Origin: JAWKIW01 sp046331175
GTDB lineage: Bacteria > Actinomycetota > Acidimicrobiia > Acidimicrobiales > Acidimicrobilacustridaceae
Length of the DNA: 64,000 bases
Direction of reading: 5' to 3'
NCBI GenBank assembly: GCA_046331175.1
Contig: JAXLRI010000017.1
Coordinates: forward strand, 37,260-101,259
Shown one piece after another: positions 1 through 9,197 of the stretch. Under the pieces are notes generated by a model. The model was given only the letters and a program-made list of their open reading frames with translations. It was not told where the DNA came from and searched no databases. Each line of letters opens with the position of its first letter. The first letter of the stretch is position 1. A program made the translations under genes and the position numbers.

Positions 1-162
1 GGGGCCCTCGAGCCGCCGTCGAGCCGCGGTCGAGTCGCCGACGCGGGCCCGGAGCTGCCCGGAGCCTGCTCGGCATATGGCCCACATATGCCCTCTGACC
101 TGGGCATTGTCCCGCGGTGGCCACGCGCCTACCCTCCGTCACGTGCGACGGGGGGAACGGCC

Positions 163-2286
163 ATGGCAACGGTGAAGCGCTCGCTGCGCGCCCACCCCAT
201 CGCGCTCGCGGTGTGCGGTGTGGTGCTCGTCGTCGGCGCCATCGGGGTGTTCGCCGCGGTGCGCGCCCTGCGCGTCCCCGAGGCCGTCCCGGTCTCGCAA
301 GCCGTGCCCGAAGCGCCGCGCCTGACGCCCTCCGGTCCCGGCCAGATCGTCTACCGGATCGATCCGTCTCGCTCGACCGTCGGCTACGAGGTCCAAGAGG
401 TCCTCGCCGGCGCCAGCCGCACGGCCACCGGCACCACCCACGGCGTCGCCGGCGACGTCCTCGTCGACACCACCGACGTGCCGGCGTCGAAGGCCGGGCC
501 GATCGTCGTCAACGTCTCCCAGCTCACGTCCGACGAGGCGCTGCGCGACGCCCGCTTGCAGCACGACTTCCTCGAGTCGTCCACCTACCCCCTGGCCACC
601 TTCACGCCCACGTCGGTCACCGGCCTGCCGGCCTCGGTCGCCGAGGGCACCGACGTGCCGGTCACCGTGCAGGGCGACCTGCAGGTGAAGGAGAAGACCT
701 CGCCGGTCACCGTCACCGGCACCGTCCGTCGCAACGGCGACGAGCTGCGCCTGAAGGCCAGCGCCGACGTGTCGCTCGCCAAGGTCGGCGTCGGGCCGAT
801 CTCGCTCCTCGGCTTCGTGTCGGTCGACGACGCCGCCAAGCTCACCTTCGACCTGGTGGCCGTCGACGCGTCGAAGGCCACCACGCCCAACGCCGTCGCC
901 GCCCCGCCGCAGCAGAACGTCGCCACCGGCACCGCCCCGCCCGGCGGCAGCGTCCCGTCGTTCGCCTCGGCCGTGCAGCCCGTGCTCGAGCAGCGCTGCG
1001 CCTCGTGCCACAACGCCGGCGGCGCCGGCAGCCAGGTCTGGAAGCTCGACACCGCCGGCGATGCCGCCAAGGTGGCCTCCGGCCTCGGCCTGGTCACGAA
1101 GTCCCGGTTCATGCCGCCGTGGCCGGCGTCGGACCTCAGCGTGCCGTTCCAGCACGAGAACCGCCTCACCGACGCCGAGCTGGCCGCCGTCACCGGCTGG
1201 GCCGCTGCCGGCGGACCGCTCGACGTCGCCGCCGACGCGCCCATCAAGGCGCCGCCGGTGCCGGGCACGCCCCGCGCCGACCTCGACCTGCAGATGGCCG
1301 AGCCGTACACGGGCTCGCTCGACAAGCGCAACGACTACCGCTGCTTCGTGCTCGACCCGAAGCTCACCCAGCCCACCGCCATCACCGGGTACCAGTTCCT
1401 GCCCGACAAGCCCGAGATCGTCCACCACGCCCTCGCCTTCAAGGTCAAGGCCTCGGCCCGCGAGAAGGTCGACCAGCGCGATCGCGACGAGGCCGGTCCG
1501 GGCTGGGAGTGCTACGCCGGCATCGGCACCGGCGGCGCCGGGCTGAGCCCCGGTGGGTCCGACGCCTCCGCCGCCCAGTTCATGGCGTGGGCGCCGGGGC
1601 AGTCGCCGATCACCTTCCCCGAGGGCTCGGGCATGCAGATGGACCCTGGCGACTTCTTCGTCATCCAGGTCCACTACCACTACGGCCATGCCACGCCGGC
1701 CGACCAGTCCCGGATGGTCTTCCAGACCGCGCCGAACCCCGACCAGCTCGACCCGGTTCGCTACGAGACCTACCTGGCCCCCGCCGAGATCCCCTGCGGT
1801 CCCACCGAGTCCGGGCCCGACTGCGATCGCCAGAAGGTCATCGACCAGCTCGAGCAGGAGTTCGGACCGCAGGCGCCGGTCATCGCCAACGGCCTGCACC
1901 TGGTGTGCCGTACCACGGTGGACGAGGTGGCCAAGTTCGACGGCAGCCTCACCCACGTGTCGTGCGACCACAAGGTCCGCCGGGCCGGCGACGTGCTCGC
2001 CGTCTTCGGCCACATGCACGAGATCGGCAAGAGCTTCCGCATGACGCTCAACCCGGGGACGCCCGAGGAGAAGGTGCTGCTCGACATCCCGGCGTGGAGC
2101 TTCGACTGGCAGATGAACTACCAGCTGGCCCAGCCGGTGGCGCTGCAGAAGGGCGACACCATCCGCGTGCAGTGCACCTGGGACCGCGGCCTGTTCAAGG
2201 GCCAGACCCCTCGCTACGTGACGTGGGCCGAGGGCACCGAGGACGAGATGTGCTACTCGGCCCTCACCACCCGCGAGTCCCGCTGA
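163..2286 (+). CDS. YceI / cytochrome c / copper-monooxygenase-like fusion protein
   Basis: A 707-aa membrane-anchored multidomain protein. One hydrophobic segment (about residues 14-36) anchors it, followed by a YceI-like lipocalin domain (about 62-240), a c-type heme site C-A-S-C-H (279-283), and a C-terminal region resembling copper type II ascorbate-dependent monooxygenases with His clusters at 421-422 (HH), around 504-509 (HYHYGH) and 617-619 (HMH). Family knowledge: YceI proteins bind isoprenoid or amphiphilic ligands, and PHM/DBM-type domains bind copper through His and Met. An extracytoplasmic electron-transfer or oxidation role is inference. I chose the ATG at 163 because the hydrophobic anchor follows it directly; an in-frame ATG at 88 would add 25 unlikely residues. 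The substrate cannot be told from sequence. Confidence 0.8.
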   Translation: MATVKRSLRAHPIALAVCGVVLVVGAIGVFAAVRALRVPEAVPVSQAVPEAPRLTPSGPGQIVYRIDPSRSTVGYEVQEVLAGASRTATGTTHGVAGDVLVDTTDVPASKAGPIVVNVSQLTSDEALRDARLQHDFLESSTYPLATFTPTSVTGLPASVAEGTDVPVTVQGDLQVKEKTSPVTVTGTVRRNGDELRLKASADVSLAKVGVGPISLLGFVSVDDAAKLTFDLVAVDASKATTPNAVAAPPQQNVATGTAPPGGSVPSFASAVQPVLEQRCASCHNAGGAGSQVWKLDTAGDAAKVASGLGLVTKSRFMPPWPASDLSVPFQHENRLTDAELAAVTGWAAAGGPLDVAADAPIKAPPVPGTPRADLDLQMAEPYTGSLDKRNDYRCFVLDPKLTQPTAITGYQFLPDKPEIVHHALAFKVKASAREKVDQRDRDEAGPGWECYAGIGTGGAGLSPGGSDASAAQFMAWAPGQSPITFPEGSGMQMDPGDFFVIQVHYHYGHATPADQSRMVFQTAPNPDQLDPVRYETYLAPAEIPCGPTESGPDCDRQKVIDQLEQEFGPQAPVIANGLHLVCRTTVDEVAKFDGSLTHVSCDHKVRRAGDVLAVFGHMHEIGKSFRMTLNPGTPEEKVLLDIPAWSFDWQMNYQLAQPVALQKGDTIRVQCTWDRGLFKGQTPRYVTWAEGTEDEMCYSALTTRESR

Positions 2287-2371
2287 GGCATCGCCGAGCC
2301 CACGCCGCCCGCCGCTGACCCGCGCCGATCGCCTGCCGGCCGGAGCCCGCCCGCGCCCGCCGCCGCTGGTT

Positions 2372-2619
2372 GATGCCATCGTGTCCGGCCCCCGGACGCA
2401 TCGTCATCAGGTGCGGAGGGAACGGCTCGTCGGCGGGCAGCTGATGACGTCGTGTCCGGCCCCCGGACGCATCGTCATCAGGCTCGGCGAGGGGGTGGCC
2501 AAGGCGGCTCGATGCCATCGTGTCCGGCCCCCGGATGCATCGTCATCAGGTGCGGAGGGAACGGCTCGTCGGCGGGCGGCTGATGCCATCGTGTCCGGCC
2601 CCCGGACGCATCGTCATCA
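2372..2619 (+). repeat. Cluster of four 38-bp palindromic repeats (family 1)
   Basis: Copies start at 2372, 2443, 2511 and 2582, each 38 bp. Each has outer arms GATGNC / CGTCATC and an inner stem GTCCGG-CCC-CCGGAC. Three of the four intervening spacers are nearly the same sequence (GGTGCGGAGGGAACGGCTCG...), so the array grew by duplication of a unit of about 70 bp. It fills most of the 466-bp gap between 2287 and 2752 and begins 85 bp after the preceding stop codon; no gene is visible in the gap. Confidence 0.9.
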
Positions 2620-2752
2620 GGTGCGGAGGGAACGGCTCGTCGGCGGGCCCGGGCGCGGCGGGGACCGTCCCGGGTCCTCCGGCCCTTCCCTCGGCGCAGG
2701 CGGAGCGGTTGGCTGAGGGTGCACCCCCGTGGATCGACCTGAGGAGGCCCGC

Positions 2753-3211
2753 ATGGCTGCTCCTGCGCTCCCCACCGGTGGTGCGGTCCTGCCCGGGGCC
2801 GAGGCCGGTCACGCACCGGCTCGGGTCGCCCGCTGGTCCCTGGTCGTGCTCGACGCCGTGGTGGCGGTGGCTGCCGTGTTCGGTGGCGTCGGCCTGTATC
2901 GGGACGGCATGGGCATGCCGAACGAGTGGTTGGATCGCACCCCGTTCCCCGACTGGCGCCTCCCCGGCCTCGCGCTGCTGGCGCTGGTGGCCGTGCCGCA
3001 GCTGGTCGCCGCCGTCGCCCTCGCCGCCCGGGCCCGCTGGGCGCCGGGGTTCGCCCTCCTGATGGGGGCAGCCCTGGTGGCGTGGATCGTCGTCCAGATC
3101 GCTGTCCTCCAGCAGTTCCACGTCATGCAGCCGACGATCGCCGCCATCGGCCTCGTCGAGGCCCTGCTGGCCCGCCACGTGCGCCGGGCCGAGCACGCCC
3201 CGCCCACCTGA
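2753..3211 (+). CDS. Small four-helix integral membrane protein, unknown function
   Basis: A 152-aa protein with about four hydrophobic segments and a short polar loop (GMPNEWLDRTPFPDW) after the first. The start is set at ATG 2753 because GAGGAGG lies 6 bp upstream; an in-frame GTG at 2729 is possible but has no ribosome site. I do not recognise a named family; it resembles generic small actinobacterial membrane proteins. Family 1 repeats flank it on both sides. No functional call is justified. Confidence 0.65.
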   Translation: MAAPALPTGGAVLPGAEAGHAPARVARWSLVVLDAVVAVAAVFGGVGLYRDGMGMPNEWLDRTPFPDWRLPGLALLALVAVPQLVAAVALAARARWAPGFALLMGAALVAWIVVQIAVLQQFHVMQPTIAAIGLVEALLARHVRRAEHAPPT

Positions 3212-3278
3212 TCGGGACCACTTGCTCGGCGTGGTGGCCGTCGCCCGATGATGGGCGACGGAGCGGTAGGCGCGCCTC

Positions 3279-3387
3279 GATGACATCGTGTCCGGCCCCC
3301 GGATGCGTCGTCATCGGGCTCGATGTGGGCGCGACCGTGGCTGGCGGTTGATGACCATGTGTCCGGCCCCCGGATGCATCGTCATCA
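3279..3387 (+). repeat. Pair of 38-bp palindromic repeats (family 1)
   Basis: Copies at 3279-3316 and 3350-3387 in the same orientation as the cluster at 2372, starting 67 bp after the stop of the membrane protein gene. Both keep the CCC central loop; the second begins GATGACC. The rest of the 373-bp gap (3212-3584) is G/C-rich with nothing else I can identify. Confidence 0.88.
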
Positions 3388-3584
3388 GGCTGGCGTTGGT
3401 GGCGGCGGGCTCGCGCGGCACCGCGGCGCGGGCGCGCCGGTGCCGGCCGCCCGGACGGTGGCGGCCGGCACCGAGATCGCTCCCGGACGACCCCGAGGGG
3501 GAGGGGCGACGGGGGACGGACGGGAGCGGGATCGAGGGCGGGGGAGCGGGATCGGGGGGAGCGGGTGTGGCAGGGGCGACCGGC

Positions 3585-4298
3585 TCAGCTGGCCCGGCTG
3601 CGGGTGTTGGGCTGGGTCATGCCCTGGGGCACCTGGCCCGACGGGCTCTGGCCGAGGCCGTTCGACCCGGTCGAACCGTTCGACGAGCTGCCCTGGCCGC
3701 TCTGGGCGCCCGGCCCGCGACGGCCGCTCTGGCCACCGGCGGACGGACCGGCAGAGCCGGAGCCGGAGCCGTAGGGCGATCCCTGCATGTCGTCGCCGAA
3801 GGGCGAGCCCTGCGCGTCGTCGCCGAACGGGGAGGTCTGCGACCCGCCGAAGCTGCGGCCCCCGGGCCCGGCCTGGCCGGCGGCGCCGCCCTGGCTCGGT
3901 GCGCTGCTCGAGCCGTTGCCGGACTGCGACGGCAGCCGGTTCGCAGCGCCGGGCACCTGGGCCGAGGCATCGGCCGGCGACGTGATGGTGGCCGTGGTGG
4001 GGGTGCGGGTGCCCCACGCCACGCCGACCAGGCCGCCGGCCACGAGGGCGGCGGTCACGCCGGCGACGGCCACCGCGCGGCTGGTGGCCTTGCGGGCTGG
4101 GCTCGGGCTCGGGGTGGAGGACCCGCTCGACGCCGCCCCGGCCGATGCTGGCGGGGGAGGAGGAGGGAGGTGCGACGCACCGGAGGCGGCGTGGGTCGCA
4201 CCGGGCGCCGGACCGGGCGGGGCGGCGTGCGGCGGGGCGGGGGGTGGGCTGGTCGGAGGAGTCGGAGGGGGACTGGCGGGGAACGGCGCGTCGGCCAT
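3585..4298 (-). CDS. Proline-rich / Gly-Ser-rich single-pass membrane protein
   Basis: A 237-aa low-complexity protein: a Pro/Ala-rich cytoplasmic N-terminus (about 1-68), one transmembrane helix (about 73-95, AVAVAGVTAALVAGGLVGV), and an extracytoplasmic Gly/Ser/Gln-rich tail with repeated S-P-F-G-D-D / G-S-P-Y-G motifs. It resembles the membrane-anchored N-terminal part of HtrA-like or secreted actinobacterial proteins, but no protease domain follows. Its terminator region faces the family 1 pair at 3279. No function assigned. Confidence 0.6.
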   Translation of the reverse strand: MADAPFPASPPPTPPTSPPPAPPHAAPPGPAPGATHAASGASHLPPPPPPASAGAASSGSSTPSPSPARKATSRAVAVAGVTAALVAGGLVGVAWGTRTPTTATITSPADASAQVPGAANRLPSQSGNGSSSAPSQGGAAGQAGPGGRSFGGSQTSPFGDDAQGSPFGDDMQGSPYGSGSGSAGPSAGGQSGRRGPGAQSGQGSSSNGSTGSNGLGQSPSGQVPQGMTQPNTRSRAS

Positions 4299-4406
4299 CG
4301 GATCTGGACCTCGGGGGCTCAGGAGGGGGTGAGGTCAGGGTGGCGGCGAACCGTAAGGACGCGCCCAGCGCCGGGTGAGAAGTCGGCAAGAAGCTGGCGC
4401 GCAGGA

Positions 4407-4718
4407 TCAGGGGAAGGCGTGTGCCTCGGCGTAGCGACTGCGGTTGGTGACCTCGAGGAAGGCCCCACCCTCCGGGTTTCCCGGGGCGAACATGCCGACC
4501 TCGTCGATCTCCACCACGAGCCCGTTGTGGGCGTCGAGCACGTCGGAGATGCCGCCGGTCTCGATCGTGTCCCACCAGGCGTCGAGGTTCTCACCGAACC
4601 ATGCCGGCAAGCCGCAGGTCGAGCGAAGTGCCTCCCACAGCACCGGCCACGAGGTGATCGCCTGTCCTCGGAGATCGACCACGAGCGGAGCTCCGTCGTG
4701 CACGCCCACCTCGGTCAC
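4407..4718 (-). CDS. Barstar-family (ribonuclease inhibitor-like) protein
   Basis: A 103-aa barstar-like protein. The signature is L-P-A-W-F-G-E-N-L-D-A-W-W-D near the middle, preceded by a strand/helix pattern typical of the family (about 90 aa). Barstar binds and inactivates barnase-type RNases in the cytoplasm. The GTG at 4718 was chosen because it starts the conserved domain; a longer reading frame to 4934 would run into the divergent ABC transporter gene. No RNase-toxin gene is adjacent, so it may be a solitary immunity protein or an inhibitor of an endogenous enzyme. Confidence 0.75.
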   Translation of the reverse strand: MTEVGVHDGAPLVVDLRGQAITSWPVLWEALRSTCGLPAWFGENLDAWWDTIETGGISDVLDAHNGLVVEIDEVGMFAPGNPEGGAFLEVTNRSRYAEAHAFP

Positions 4719-4754
4719 CCGAGCAGCCTTGCACGCGAGGCCACGATCACGCGC

Positions 4755-4786
4755 TTGACCTTGACGTGGGGTCAACCCTGCATGCT
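4755..4786 (+). promoter_or_regulatory. MerR-type promoter/operator of the ABC exporter operon
   Basis: TTGACC (4755-4760) serves as the -35 candidate and CATGCT (4781-4786) as a -10 candidate, with an overlong 20-bp spacer holding a dyad: TTGACC pairs with GGTCAA (4770-4775). Elongated 19-20 bp spacers with a central dyad are characteristic of MerR-controlled promoters, and a MerR gene lies at 6566. The assignment is inference. Confidence 0.6.
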
Positions 4787-4842
4787 CGGCGTGGGCCCGC
4801 CGCGCGGTGGCGGCGGGCGACGCGACAGGAGGTAGGTGAGAC

Positions 4843-5793
4843 ATGGACGTGGACGAGAGGGACCCGGCGACGGCCACGGCGACCGTCGTCGCCGACGCAG
4901 CCAGGCCGGCGATCAGCGTGCGGGGGCAGCGCAAGGCCTATGGCGAGCTGGCGGTGCTGCGGGGCGTCGACTTCGAGGTGGCGCGGGGCAGCGTGTTCGC
5001 GCTGCTCGGCTCGAACGGCGCCGGCAAGACGACCGTGGTGAACATCCTCGCCACGCTGCTGCGGGCCGACGACGGCACCGTCGCGGTGAACGGCTGCGAC
5101 GTGGCCACCGACCCGGCCGGGGTGCGGGCGTCGTTCAGCCTGACCGGCCAGTTCGCCGCCGTCGACGAGATCCTCACCGGCCGCGAGAACCTCGTGCTGA
5201 TCGCCCGGCTCCGCCACCTGCCCGACCCGGGCGGCGTCGCCGACGACCTCCTGGAGCGCTTCGCCCTCACCGACGCCGGCCGTCGGCGGGTGGCCGAGTA
5301 CTCGGGCGGGATGCGCCGCCGCCTCGACATCGCCATGAGCCTCATCGGCGATCCGCCGGTGATCTTCCTCGACGAGCCCACGACCGGCCTCGACCCCCAG
5401 GCCCGGCTCGAGGTCTGGGCGACCGTCCAGCGCCTGGCGACCAGTGGCACGACGGTGCTGCTCACCACCCAGCAGCTCGAGGAGGCCGAGCACCTCGCCG
5501 ACCACATCGCCATCCTGCACGGCGGGCGGATCATCGCCGACGGGACGCTCGACGAGCTTCGGCAGCTCCTCCCGCCGGCCAAGGTCGAGTACGTCGAGAA
5601 GCAGCCCACCCTCGAAGAGGTCTTCCTCGCCGTCATCGGCCACGGCGCCGACGGCGGAGCGGCTGACGGCGCATCGGACGACGACGCCTCGACCGACGAC
5701 GACGCCTCGACCGACGACGCCGGAGCGACCGACGGCGGAGCGACCGACGGCGAACCGAACCACGGCGGAGCGAACCACGGAGGCCCGCGATGA
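4843..5793 (+). CDS. ABC transporter ATP-binding protein, DrrA-like drug exporter
   Basis: A 316-aa cytoplasmic ATPase that would drive export of a hydrophobic drug or lipid with the permease that overlaps it. Walker A is G-S-N-G-A-G-K-T-T (56-64), the signature Y-S-G-G-M-R-R-R-L-D begins at about 153, and Walker B V-I-F-L-D-E-P-T at about 173. The C-terminus ends in an unusual Asp/Ala/Thr-rich repeat tail (about 268-316: repeated D-D-D-A-S-T and G-A-T-D-G units) not found in ordinary DrrA proteins. The stop overlaps the permease start by 4 bp (ATGA). Confidence 0.92.
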   Translation: MDVDERDPATATATVVADAARPAISVRGQRKAYGELAVLRGVDFEVARGSVFALLGSNGAGKTTVVNILATLLRADDGTVAVNGCDVATDPAGVRASFSLTGQFAAVDEILTGRENLVLIARLRHLPDPGGVADDLLERFALTDAGRRRVAEYSGGMRRRLDIAMSLIGDPPVIFLDEPTTGLDPQARLEVWATVQRLATSGTTVLLTTQQLEEAEHLADHIAILHGGRIIADGTLDELRQLLPPAKVEYVEKQPTLEEVFLAVIGHGADGGAADGASDDDASTDDDASTDDAGATDGGATDGEPNHGGANHGGPR

Positions 5794-6551
5794 CCGCCCA
5801 CCTGCTCGATGACACCGCCGTCCTCACCGGCCGGACCCTTCGCCACGTCACCCGCAGCGTCGACACCATCATCACGACGGCGGTCACGCCGATCGTCATG
5901 ATGCTGCTGTTCGTCTACGTGTTCGGCAGCGCCATCCACACGGGGGCGACCAGCTACATCGACTACATGCTCCCGGGCATCCTGCTCATCACCATCGCGT
6001 CGGGCGTCGCCTACACCGCACTGCGCCTGTTCACCGACATGAGCAACGGCATCTTCGCCCGCTTCCAGTCGATGCCGATCGCCCGGTCCGGCGTGCTGTG
6101 GGCCCACGTCCTCACGTCGCTGATCGCCATCGGCATCTCGCTGGTGATCGTGGTGGCGGTGGCGCTGCTCATGGGCTTCCGGTCGAGCGCGGGGCCCGTC
6201 GCGTGGCTGGCGGTGGCCGGCATCCTGCTGCTCTTCACGCTCGCCCTCACCTGGCTGGCGGTGATCCCCGGCCTCACCGCCAAGACGGCCGAGGGCGCCG
6301 GTGTGTTCGCCTACCCGCTGATCTTCCTGCCCTTCGTGAGCTCGGCGTTCGTGCCCACCGACGGCATGGCGGCCCCGGTGCAGTGGTTCGCCGAGCACCA
6401 ACCGGTCACCCCCATCATCGACACGGTCCGGGACCTGTTCGCCGGTCAGCCGCTCGGCAACGAGCTGTGGATCGCGCTCGGCTGGTGCGTCGGCCTGCTC
6501 GTCGTCGCCTACGCCGCGGCCATGGCGGTCTACCGCCGGAAGATCTCGTAG
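5790..6551 (+). CDS. ABC-2 type permease, DrrB-like
   Basis: A 253-aa inner membrane permease with about six hydrophobic segments and the ABC2_membrane layout: an N-terminal T-G-R-T-L-R-H motif before helix 1, a Y-I-D-Y-M-L-P-G-I segment after helix 1, and a late P-V-T-P-I-I-D-T-V-R motif. It pairs with the ATPase, whose gene it overlaps by 4 bp, to form an exporter of the daunorubicin-resistance type. The true substrate is unknown. The MerR regulator gene starts 14 bp after its stop, so the three genes look like one transcription unit. Confidence 0.9.
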   Translation: MTAHLLDDTAVLTGRTLRHVTRSVDTIITTAVTPIVMMLLFVYVFGSAIHTGATSYIDYMLPGILLITIASGVAYTALRLFTDMSNGIFARFQSMPIARSGVLWAHVLTSLIAIGISLVIVVAVALLMGFRSSAGPVAWLAVAGILLLFTLALTWLAVIPGLTAKTAEGAGVFAYPLIFLPFVSSAFVPTDGMAAPVQWFAEHQPVTPIIDTVRDLFAGQPLGNELWIALGWCVGLLVVAYAAAMAVYRRKIS

Positions 6552-6565
6552 GGCAGGCTGGGTCG

Positions 6566-7342
6566 ATGCTCACCATCAGCCAGGTCGCCGCCTACGCCGG
6601 CGTGACCGTGCGAGCGGTGCGCCACTACCACCAGATCGGGCTGCTCCCAGAGCCCGAGCGCAACGCCTCGGGCTACCGGACCTACGACGCCGACGCCGTG
6701 GTGCGCCTCATCCGGATCAACACCCTGGCCGGTGCGGGCGTGCCGCTGGCCCGGGTGCAGGAGCTGCTCGACGCCGACCCCGAGGCCTTCGCCGAGGGCG
6801 TGCGCGCCGTCGATGCCGACCTGCGAGCCGAGATCCGCCGGCTGGAGGAGAGCCGGGAGCGCCTGGCCCAGCTGGCTTCGGGCGACGACCTGGTCCTGCC
6901 GGCCAGCGTGGTGAGCTACCTCGGCCGGCTGCGCGACCTCGGCGTCGACGCGCGCTACGTCGCCATGGAGCGTGACGCCTGGATCAGGATCGCCGCCCAG
7001 GTGCCCGACCAGATCGAGGCGGTGATGGTCGACAAGCACGCCGAGCTCGAGGACCCCGAGGTGGTCCGCCTCTACCAGCTGCTCAGCGACGGGCTGGAGT
7101 GGTCGGTCGACGACCCCCGCATCGTCGAGGTCGCCGACACCCTCGAGCGGCTCATGCAGCAGGCGGTCGAGGACGGGCGCACCGACGACCTCGGCCTCGA
7201 CAACCAGTTCCTCGACCTGCTCGACGACACCGCCGTCAGCTTCTCCCCGGCGGCCCGCCGCCTGCGCACGATCCTCGAGGAGCGGGGCTGGAACGGTTGG
7301 ATCCGCACCGAGCGCGCCGAGGTCCCCGACCTGCGCGCCTGA
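6566..7342 (+). CDS. MerR-family transcriptional regulator
   Basis: A 258-aa regulator. Residues 1-70 are a MerR winged helix (L-T-I-S-Q-V-A-A-Y-A-G-V-T-V-R-A-V-R-H-Y), followed by a dimerisation coiled coil (about 75-115) and a larger effector domain of about 140 aa of the kind found in actinobacterial MerR/TipA-like proteins. Position at the 3' end of the exporter operon and the MerR-type promoter at 4755 suggest it senses the exported compound and activates the operon. The ligand is unknown. Confidence 0.88.
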   Translation: MLTISQVAAYAGVTVRAVRHYHQIGLLPEPERNASGYRTYDADAVVRLIRINTLAGAGVPLARVQELLDADPEAFAEGVRAVDADLRAEIRRLEESRERLAQLASGDDLVLPASVVSYLGRLRDLGVDARYVAMERDAWIRIAAQVPDQIEAVMVDKHAELEDPEVVRLYQLLSDGLEWSVDDPRIVEVADTLERLMQQAVEDGRTDDLGLDNQFLDLLDDTAVSFSPAARRLRTILEERGWNGWIRTERAEVPDLRA

Positions 7343-7427
7343 TCAGCGAGATCTCGGTGGGCGGTGCGATGCCGGCCGGAGCGGTGGTGATCGCCGCCGA
7401 CGTGCGAGCCTGACCGAGGTGTGACCG

Positions 7428-9038
7428 CTACGCCGGGGTGAGGCGCTCGCGGGCGACGGTTCTGGCGTCGGCGTGCAGGATCGTCGAGGCCACCGCCACG
7501 CCGCCGGCCATGACCGCGGCGATGCCATGGGCCGAGATGGTCGACGCCCCGACGAGGTACAGGCCCTCGATCGACGTGCGGTAGCCGGGCCGGTTGAGGG
7601 CGAACTGGCCGGGCGTGGCGGCGATGCCGTACGACGTGCCGCCCGACGAGCGCACGTAGCGCTCGTGGGTGACCGGCGTGGCCTCCTCCTGGAACACGAT
7701 GGCGTCTCGCAGCCCCGGGATGGCCCGCTCGCCGACCTCGAGCAGTCGCTCGGTGAGCTGCTCCTTGCGGGCCCGGTAGGTCTCGTTGCGTCGGTAGCGC
7801 TCGCCGGCGGCGGGGCCCTCGTGCAGGCCCCACCACGCCAGGTCGGCGGGGCAGAGCGTCATGATCTGCAGGTTGGTCTGACCCGGCCGGCACAGCCGCT
7901 CGTTGGTCGGGTCCTTCAGGCTGGTGAGGGTGATGTACGCCATGGGCGGGTCGGGCATCTCGCCCGCCTCGAGGGTGGCGTACTGGCCCTCGACGTCGTC
8001 GTCGGGGACCACGTAGAGGTTGGCGTTGGCGTAGCCCTCGGCGGCGAGGTCGCGGTCGATGACCAGGTACACGACGAACAGCGGCAGGGCCATGGTGAAG
8101 CCGTGCACCCGCTCGACGAACTCGGGATCGAGGTGCTCGGGCCCGACCAGCTCGTCGACGGTGCGCTTGAGGTCGGCGTTGGAGACGACGATCGGCGCCC
8201 GCAGCTCGTCGGGCACGCCCCGCTTGCGCTCGGGCGACGGCGGGTGCAGCGCCACGCCGGCCGCTCGGCCATCCTCGACGAGGATCTTCTCGACCGGGGT
8301 GCGCAGCACGACGGCGCCGCCGTGGGCTTCGATGAACGTGACGAGGTGGTCGGCGATGACCTGGCCGCCGCCCTCGGGGTAGAAGGCGCCCTTCAGGTAG
8401 TGCATGACCAGCGCGGCGTGCAGCACCAGCGAGGCCTGCGACGGGGGAAGCCCGTAGGTGCCGTGCTCGCCGGCCAGCACGCTGCGCAGGCGGGGCGAGT
8501 CGATGCCGAGCTCGTCGAGGTAGCCACCGAGCGTGTCGTCGAGGTGGGCGACCATGGCGTCGGGCGGCCCGCCGCCGGTGAGGGCGTCGTCGATGGCGAC
8601 GATGGTGTCGACGTAGGTGCCGATGGCCTCGGCGTGGTCGGGGAAGGCCTCCTGCAGGCGGGCCCTGTAGACGTCGGGGTCGCGCGGCACGGCGAACCGG
8701 TCACCGTCGGGCAGGAGGAACACGTCGAAGCCGTCGGGGTCGAGTTCGCGGAACGCCACGTCGATGCCGAGCGGCTCGAGGATCGACGGGATGCCGCCGC
8801 CCGGCTCGCAGTCGCCGAGGTAGTGCACGCCGACGTCGAACTCGTAGCCCTCGTGGCTGAACACGGTGGCGTTGCCGCCGCCGACGCTGTGGCGGTCGAC
8901 GACGACCACCCGCTTCCCGGCGGCGGCGAGGTAGGCGGCCGACACCAGCCCGCCCAGTCCGGCGCCGACGACGATCACGTCGGGTTCGAGGAGGGTGAAC
9001 GGTCCGGTGTCGCGCACGGCGGCAGACGAGGTGGCCAT
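7428..9038 (-). CDS. Phytoene desaturase / retinol saturase-like FAD oxidoreductase
   Basis: A 536-aa flavoprotein of the CrtI/RetSat superfamily. The dinucleotide-binding motif D-V-I-V-V-G-A-G-L-G-G is at about residues 20-30, with the characteristic second Gly-rich run V-G-G-G-N-A-T-V-F, and the C-terminal FAD motif G-L-Y-L-V-G-A-S-T near the end. Enzymes of this group desaturate or isomerise carotenoids, or reduce retinoid-type double bonds. No other carotenoid genes are in the window, so the substrate is open. It is divergent from the MFS gene at 9198. ATG 9038 (M-A-T-S-S) is chosen over upstream frames, which are shadows of the MFS gene. Confidence 0.85.
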   Translation of the reverse strand: MATSSAAVRDTGPFTLLEPDVIVVGAGLGGLVSAAYLAAAGKRVVVVDRHSVGGGNATVFSHEGYEFDVGVHYLGDCEPGGGIPSILEPLGIDVAFRELDPDGFDVFLLPDGDRFAVPRDPDVYRARLQEAFPDHAEAIGTYVDTIVAIDDALTGGGPPDAMVAHLDDTLGGYLDELGIDSPRLRSVLAGEHGTYGLPPSQASLVLHAALVMHYLKGAFYPEGGGQVIADHLVTFIEAHGGAVVLRTPVEKILVEDGRAAGVALHPPSPERKRGVPDELRAPIVVSNADLKRTVDELVGPEHLDPEFVERVHGFTMALPLFVVYLVIDRDLAAEGYANANLYVVPDDDVEGQYATLEAGEMPDPPMAYITLTSLKDPTNERLCRPGQTNLQIMTLCPADLAWWGLHEGPAAGERYRRNETYRARKEQLTERLLEVGERAIPGLRDAIVFQEEATPVTHERYVRSSGGTSYGIAATPGQFALNRPGYRTSIEGLYLVGASTISAHGIAAVMAGGVAVASTILHADARTVARERLTPA

Positions 9039-9197
9039 GGCCACCACCCAAGCCGCCCCCGTCCACCGCTCACAAGTGCCGAACGGTCCTTCTCGTGCGG
9101 CCGTGGGCCGATCGCGCCCGTTGCCGGCCCGTCGCCGAGGGTCGGTCCACGCAACCCCGGTCGGAGGTCGACGGCGACCGCCGTAGGCTCGCCGGTC

